This document shows, in pieces, positions 61,065-64,000 of a DNA stretch of 64,000 nt. Origin of the DNA: an uncultured Oceanospirillaceae bacterium (GTDB lineage: Bacteria > Pseudomonadota > Gammaproteobacteria > Pseudomonadales > Balneatricaceae); NCBI GenBank assembly GCA_937138495.1, contig CAKZPE010000085.1, positions 1-64,000 of the forward strand. The letters are read 5' to 3'. The translations under genes were made by a program, and so were the position numbers. The notes below the pieces were generated by a model, which saw nothing but the letters and a program-made list of their open reading frames with translations, did no database searches and was not told the origin of the DNA. Numbering within the stretch: the stretch's first letter is position 1; each line of letters begins with the position of its first letter.

Positions 61065-61979
61065 TTACTCCGCAGAATCTTCAGCCAGAATGCTGGCGAT
61101 GGTGGTTTTCAGGGTCTTCACAACCTGGTTCATGGCACGCTTATCATCTTTATTCAGGCCGCGTAACGGACGGCGCATTTCGCCGGAGTATCTTCCATCC
61201 ATGGTAACGCCGTACTTCACGCTCTGAATGAACTTGCCGCCCTGCTCCAGTACCCGCATCAGCGGCATCATGGCAGACATAATCCGACGGGCTTTATTAA
61301 AGTCGTTTTCCAGTACACAGGCCTGATACAGCGCCAAATGCTCTTTCGGCAGGAAGTTAGAGCCTGCACAGACCCAGCTTTTCGCCCCCCAGGCAAAGAA
61401 TTCCAGCGCCTGGTCATCCATACCGCAAGCGGTCTGAATGTGAGGATAGTCCCGCGCCAGCATGTGCAGACGGTTGATGTCGCCGGAACTTTCCTTGATT
61501 GCCTGAAAATTAGATGAACGGGCAACACGGTCGAAGAACTCTTCTTCCATGTTCACACCCATGCGGTCCGGGTAGTTGTAAAGCATGATTGGCAGATTCG
61601 CCGCCCGGTCGATGGTCAGGGCATGCAGGGCCAGTTCACGCTGAGTTGGCAGAGAATACGGCGGTGTGGCCAGCAGAATCACATCTGCGCCGTACTTTGC
61701 GCCGTCTTCTGCCAGCTTAATGGAATGGTCCGGGTTGATGGAGCCGGTGCCAAAAATCACAATCGCCTTATCTGCGGCAATCTGCTTTGAGATTTCCAGC
61801 AGCTTCACCCGCTCTTCATGGCTTTCCACATAATATTCGCCGGTGGTACCGCCGACCATCAGCCCCTGTACACCGGCATCCACCAGGTACTGTACCTGTG
61901 CGGCAAAGGCATCGTAGTCGATGCTGTGATCTTCGCCGAACGGGGTGATGACCGGCGTATAAATCCCCTCAAAATGCAT
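61065..61979 (-). CDS. DapA-family (dihydrodipicolinate synthase-like) lyase
   Basis: A 304-residue class I aldolase-fold enzyme. It has VGGTTGEYYVESHEER, the active Tyr in YNYPDRMG (about 135) and the Schiff-base Lys in QAIKESSGD (about 162). It is more like the catabolic members (keto-acid aldolases, hydroxyproline-pathway deaminases) than biosynthetic DapA. It is first in the reductase/oxidase/dehydrogenase cluster. Its presence suggests the substrate skeleton yields a 2-oxo acid or cyclic imino acid (inference). Confidence 0.86.
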   Translation of the reverse strand: MHFEGIYTPVITPFGEDHSIDYDAFAAQVQYLVDAGVQGLMVGGTTGEYYVESHEERVKLLEISKQIAADKAIVIFGTGSINPDHSIKLAEDGAKYGADVILLATPPYSLPTQRELALHALTIDRAANLPIMLYNYPDRMGVNMEEEFFDRVARSSNFQAIKESSGDINRLHMLARDYPHIQTACGMDDQALEFFAWGAKSWVCAGSNFLPKEHLALYQACVLENDFNKARRIMSAMMPLMRVLEQGGKFIQSVKYGVTMDGRYSGEMRRPLRGLNKDDKRAMNQVVKTLKTTIASILAEDSAE

Positions 61980-62191
61980 AGTTGTATTACCCGTTAAGAT
62001 TCTTATTGTTCCTGCTGTCAGTGTAGGAGCACAGACAACGACATACAGAAAATCTTAACGAGGAGACAGCAACCACCACAATCAACCTTTTCGTCGCAAA
62101 AGCCATAACCGCAAGTTATCAATACACGGTAAAAGCCTTAAAACCCTCGCTCAGGTAATGGTTAATTGCCCTATCACTTATCCTTCAGACG

Positions 62192-62226
62192 AAAAAAAAC
62201 GCCCTGCTGTCTGACAACATGGCGTT
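62192..62226 (-). terminator. Intrinsic terminator of the LysR gene at 62245
   Basis: On the minus strand AACGCC pairs with GGCGTT across an inner stem (TGTTGTC with GACAGCA). It is followed by a run of T residues. Confidence 0.88.
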
Positions 62227-62244
62227 CTTAAATAACAGCTTTAT

Positions 62245-63243
62245 TCATCCCTCAGGGGCATCTTCCGCTTTACCGATATAGGTGGGTTCCTCGCGAATAC
62301 ACGCCATGAACCAGTCCATGAATGCTTTAAACGCCGGAGTAGTACTCTTATCTTCCGTATACGTGAGGTAATGCAGTTTTTCTTTAAACACCGCTTTGTG
62401 ATCCCCCACCCGGACCAGCCGGCCTTCCGCCAGCATGTGCTCTACCAACTGGTTCCAGCCTAAACAGACACCCTGATGGTTCAGTGCCATCTGCGCCAGC
62501 ATATTGAAATCATTCGCGTTGAAAATCCGCAACTGGCTGTCATCACTCTGATCCAGCTCCATGTCATGAAACGCAAACCATACGCCCCAGTCCACGTGCT
62601 CCGCCACCTGAGAACGGCCAAACGGGCTGAGGTTCAGCAGCACCGACTGTTGCAAGCCTTCAAGGGTAATGATCTCAGGGTTGTCCTGCAGATACTGTGG
62701 CGAACACACCGGATAGATGAGGTCATAAAACAGCGGGACTGAGTGATAACCTTCCCGCGGGTCACTGGCCTTGTTGATGAAAATATCCGGCCGGACACCA
62801 GGTTCCATCTGCAGGAAGTTATTGGTGGTCACCATGTTCACATCAATTTCCGGATGCAGCGCAATAAACGCCGGCAGCCGGTAAGACAACCAGAAAGTCG
62901 AAAACGCTGGCGTGCAGCAAATCGTCAGGGCCTGACGCCGTTTACCCGTGTTCTGAATCCGCTGGGCCGCCTGGGCAATATTCACAAAGGAAAGATAGGC
63001 GGCATCATAAAAAATACTGCCGGCTTCTGTGAGTTCCACCGCCCGGCCGGAACGCTTAAAAAGCGTGACGCCTAAAGCGGCTTCCAGCTCGCGAATCTGC
63101 CTGCTGATGGCCGCCTGAGTCACGCACAGTGCTTCAGCTGCGCGGGTGAAATTCTGATACTTCGCGGCCGCCACGAATGACTTCACCGCCCGTAACGAGG
63201 GCATCTTGACCAGTATCTGATCCGGTTCTACGTGTTTAACCAT
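62245..63243 (-). CDS. LysR-family regulator (GcvA-like)
   Basis: A 332-residue LysR regulator. The helix-turn-helix reads AEALCVTQAAISRQIRELEA, followed by an effector domain of usual size. It is divergent from the Rieske oxygenase gene and upstream of the DapA-family cluster, the natural place for their regulator. It is similar in type to the LysR gene at 55847. The start could also be the internal ATG at 63204. Confidence 0.9.
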   Translation of the reverse strand: MVKHVEPDQILVKMPSLRAVKSFVAAAKYQNFTRAAEALCVTQAAISRQIRELEAALGVTLFKRSGRAVELTEAGSIFYDAAYLSFVNIAQAAQRIQNTGKRRQALTICCTPAFSTFWLSYRLPAFIALHPEIDVNMVTTNNFLQMEPGVRPDIFINKASDPREGYHSVPLFYDLIYPVCSPQYLQDNPEIITLEGLQQSVLLNLSPFGRSQVAEHVDWGVWFAFHDMELDQSDDSQLRIFNANDFNMLAQMALNHQGVCLGWNQLVEHMLAEGRLVRVGDHKAVFKEKLHYLTYTEDKSTTPAFKAFMDWFMACIREEPTYIGKAEDAPEG

Positions 63244-63549
63244 AACGTCAGGTATTCAATTCTCTAAATAAAAAGTCGCTTTACCGATTTTCGGGCCAAA
63301 AATACACTGGCCCCGCTATCACACCCTGTTCGCAGCGGTACTCTCTGTGCCGTGCTGAATCCTCGAAAACCCTTCTGTACTGGCCATTTCAGCGGAGTTT
63401 GAGTATTCGGTTTCCGGTATTTGGCGATGCCTTACCTGCTGCATTAAAAACGATAGAGGGTCTGAAAAACAATAGCCATGTTTTTTTAACCGGGTGTGTT
63501 GCAAGTGTATTTCTAACAACAATAAACGTGTGTTTACAGGAGTCATCCT
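63244..63549. promoter_or_regulatory. Divergent promoter region between LysR and Rieske oxygenase genes
   Basis: This 306-base stretch has no credible gene. It should carry the LysR target site and promoters in both directions, but no clear palindrome was picked out. Confidence 0.5.
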
Positions 63550-64000
63550 ATGTCTGATCAGGCCAAAACCCTTGAGTTAATCCGCCAGCGTCCACCCCGC
63601 CATGCACTGAGCAGCGCCCTCTATCATGACCAGGATGTATACCGGCAGGATCTGGAGCAGATCTGGCACAGCCACTGGATTTTTGCTGGCCACAGCTTCG
63701 AGATTCCCAAAGCCGGTGACTACCTGACTCTGCAAATCGGCGAATACCCGGTGGTTATCGTTCGGGGCGACAAAGGGGAAATCAACGCCTTCCATAACGC
63801 CTGCCGCCACCGGGGTTCCCGGCTGTGCTCTGCCGCAAAAGGCAAGTCTGCCAAGCTGGTCTGCCCGTACCACAAATGGACCTTCGGGCTGGACGGTAAA
63901 CTGCTGTTCGCCGGCAATATGGGCCCGGATTTCAGCAATGCAGATCACAACCTGCTGCCGGTGCACTGTGAAGTGGTGAACAGTTTTATCTATGTATGTG
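63550..64000 (+). CDS. Rieske-type aromatic-ring-hydroxylating / GbcA-like oxygenase subunit (3' end cut off by the window)
   Basis: The first 150 residues of a Rieske non-heme iron oxygenase. Start at 63550 has AGGAG nine bases upstream, and the frame is open to the end of the window. The Rieske ligands are complete: Cys 85-x-His 87 (CRHRG) and Cys 105-x2-His 108 (CPYHKW). The N-terminus (SALYHDQDVYRQDLEQIWHS) resembles GbcA, the glycine-betaine monooxygenase oxygenase. Together with the GbcB-like reductase it probably demethylates a quaternary or tertiary amine. The catalytic iron domain lies beyond the window. Confidence 0.9.
   Translation, partial: MSDQAKTLELIRQRPPRHALSSALYHDQDVYRQDLEQIWHSHWIFAGHSFEIPKAGDYLTLQIGEYPVVIVRGDKGEINAFHNACRHRGSRLCSAAKGKSAKLVCPYHKWTFGLDGKLLFAGNMGPDFSNADHNLLPVHCEVVNSFIYVC

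Overview
The window looks like chromosomal DNA of a marine, heterotrophic gammaproteobacterium, probably near Oceanospirillales. This is an inference from the gene families (VpsP/BY-kinase exopolysaccharide genes, TRAP and TTT carboxylate transporters, a Gbc-type Rieske demethylase, an RTX protein with type I secretion) and from codon use. I saw no rRNA, tRNA, CRISPR array, insertion sequence or prophage gene. Coding strands, operon spacing and Shine-Dalgarno sites are conventional throughout.

Layout. (1) 1-3053: end of an exopolysaccharide locus (tyrosine autokinase, PHP-type phosphatase, VpsP-like protein). (2) 3108-23839: a large 4-hydroxyphenylacetate (HPA) catabolic island. It holds an exported DODA-like protein, hpaR, hpaD, a HbpS-like protein, an MFS exporter, a TRAP transporter with a universal stress protein, hpaFEG2G1IH, a succinate-semialdehyde dehydrogenase, an AEC transporter, the two-component HPA 3-hydroxylase of the Acinetobacter C1/C2 type, and the AraC regulator hpaA. 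Together these can take HPA through homoprotocatechuate to pyruvate and succinate. (3) 23965-36217: a LuxR-type regulator, an amino-alcohol kinase with a class III phospho-lyase, a BRCT-like small protein, a Cache-like membrane protein, a porin, an aldehyde dehydrogenase, a second universal stress protein and a TTT transporter. (4) 36265-48305: an RTX exoprotein of 2460 residues with acyltransferase, ABC ATPase and membrane-fusion genes, followed by two small proteins. (5) 48968-55842: a second LuxR-type regulator, a YefM/YoeB pair with a frameshifted toxin, tyrS, an omega-aminotransferase, two SDR dehydrogenases and an orphan HigA-like antitoxin. (6) 55847-64000: a catabolic cluster flanked by LysR genes (Rieske oxygenase and its reductase, FAD oxidase, aldehyde dehydrogenase, DapA-family lyase), probably for an N-methylated amine.

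Two repeated DNA signals tie the regions together. The first is a MarR-type palindrome, roughly AGTTAA-N4-TTAACT or ACTTAA-N4-TTAAGT. It lies before hpaR, hpaD, the TRAP operon, hpaH (three copies), the succinate-semialdehyde dehydrogenase, the hydroxylase and both LuxR genes, and is best explained as the HpaR operator. The second is the 18-bp palindrome ATCAACC-N4-GGTTGAT. It lies before the porin/aldehyde-dehydrogenase unit, before the stress-protein/TTT unit and between tyrS and the aminotransferase, with a degenerate copy before the phospho-lyase/kinase pair. This suggests a second regulon that feeds amine-derived aldehydes into the HPA pathway.
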